Source: Eutreptiella sp. 'Long Island Sound 2002'
Lineage: Eukaryota; Euglenozoa; Euglenophyceae; Eutreptiales; Eutreptiaceae
Length of the DNA stretch: 64,000 nucleotides
Assembly: GCA_964036045.1 (NCBI GenBank)
Contig: OZ038384.1
Coordinates: forward strand, 23,923,000-23,986,999
Reading direction: 5' to 3'
This document shows, piece after piece, positions 63,559-64,000 of this stretch. The notes under the pieces were generated by a model. The model searched no databases. It was not told the DNA's origin and saw only the letters and a program-made list of their open reading frames with translations. How positions within the stretch are numbered: the first letter of the stretch is position 1; each line of letters begins with the position of its first letter. Position numbers and translations under genes: made by a program.

Positions 63559-64000
63559 GAAAGTTTTAAAAGAGTTGATTCAACTCTTTGTTGTGCCTCT
63601 CCTGCTGCTTGCCGCTGATGTAGGGTTCCTGCTGCTTGTTTTTGATGAAGAAAATGTTTTGTGATTGAAATACAAACACCTCAGGATGACCCAATGCCAG
63701 AGATAAACAAGTAGAGTTCAAAACAGGATCAAAGCATAGAAGGGCTGCAGTCAAATGAGTTAGATGCAAAGAGATATCAGCAAAGGAAATTCACAATAAC
63801 TACAACGGATAGACAATCGATGCAACTCAGAAATATTTTACAAAGACTGTGGAAAACAGATTGGAAAACTGCCCCAAGGGCTCACACTCTCCATAGTGCC
63901 ATCTTTGGGATGTGCACTCTTTGTTTCTGGTCCCATAGGTGCTGAGGTGGCATGGCTTGTGGCGCTGAGGTCACTGCCATGTCACATGGGAACTTCCTAC
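63558..64000 (-). repeat. 5' LTR of gypsy element 2, partial
   Basis: Diverged match to 30749-31180 (CTCTCCTGCTGCTTGC, GGTCCCATAGGTGCTGAGGT, GTCACTGCCATGTCACATGG). It is cut by the window end before the tRNA-like segment. Confidence 0.8.

Larger units (their letters stand above)
53085..64000 (-). mobile_element. Gypsy-like element copy 2, degraded, runs off right edge
   Basis: Same order as copy 1 on the minus strand: 5' LTR (from 63558 to beyond the window), primer-binding site 63545-63558, gag, TGA, pol, 3' untranslated region. The 3' end is missing: similarity ends near 53085, next to the GC-rich island, with no 3' LTR. gag carries a 1.8-kb insertion. pol has a one-base deletion near 57770, TAA at 57036-57038, a 66-bp in-frame insertion near 56669 and further shifts. 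It is older than copy 1. Confidence 0.88.

Overview
The window reads as nuclear DNA of a unicellular eukaryote (a protist or alga; I cannot name the lineage). The evidence is LTR and DIRS retrotransposons, small GT-AG introns that keep reading frames open (about 73, 97 and 127 bp), a SET-domain gene and RBR-type zinc-finger genes. Base composition changes abruptly along the window.

Layout. 1-9.5 kb is a strongly strand-asymmetric block (G/T-rich on the + strand). It holds a long minus-strand coding frame that runs off the left edge and a tandem array built on a small foldback motif. 9.5-11.6 kb is T-rich degenerate repeat. 11.6-32.5 kb is a compact minus-strand cluster of genes of giant-virus type: a collagen/S74 fibre protein, a second fibre-like protein, a methyltransferase and a membrane-anchored protein. 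A 5.0-kb DIRS element and a 12.0-kb Ty3/gypsy-like LTR element have broken this cluster apart. The fibre-like gene lies in three pieces, and its frame closes exactly when both insertions are removed. I read this as a decaying endogenous giant-virus fragment.

32.7-37.7 kb is a duplicated gene of unknown function around a very GC-rich island. 38-50.8 kb is a mixed region. It contains a frameshifted SET gene, two RBR-like paralogues (one split by a 2.1-kb element with 27-bp terminal inverted repeats), a small two-exon gene, a fibre/S74 pseudogene and several local duplications. 50.8-53.1 kb is a second GC-rich island, inserted at the upstream end of the S74 gene. 53.1-64 kb is a second, more damaged copy of the gypsy-like element. 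Its gag carries a 1.8-kb insertion, and its 5' LTR runs off the right edge.

How the parts fit. The two gypsy copies are mutual references: almost every break in one is intact in the other. Together they indicate an ancestral gag, then an in-frame UGA, then one pol of protease, a Dam/methyltransferase-like domain, reverse transcriptase, RNase H, integrase and chromodomain. Most reading frames in the window carry single nonsense codons or one-base shifts, so the region is largely a graveyard. The first RBR gene, the small two-exon gene, the left-edge gene and the DIRS recombinase are the most intact.
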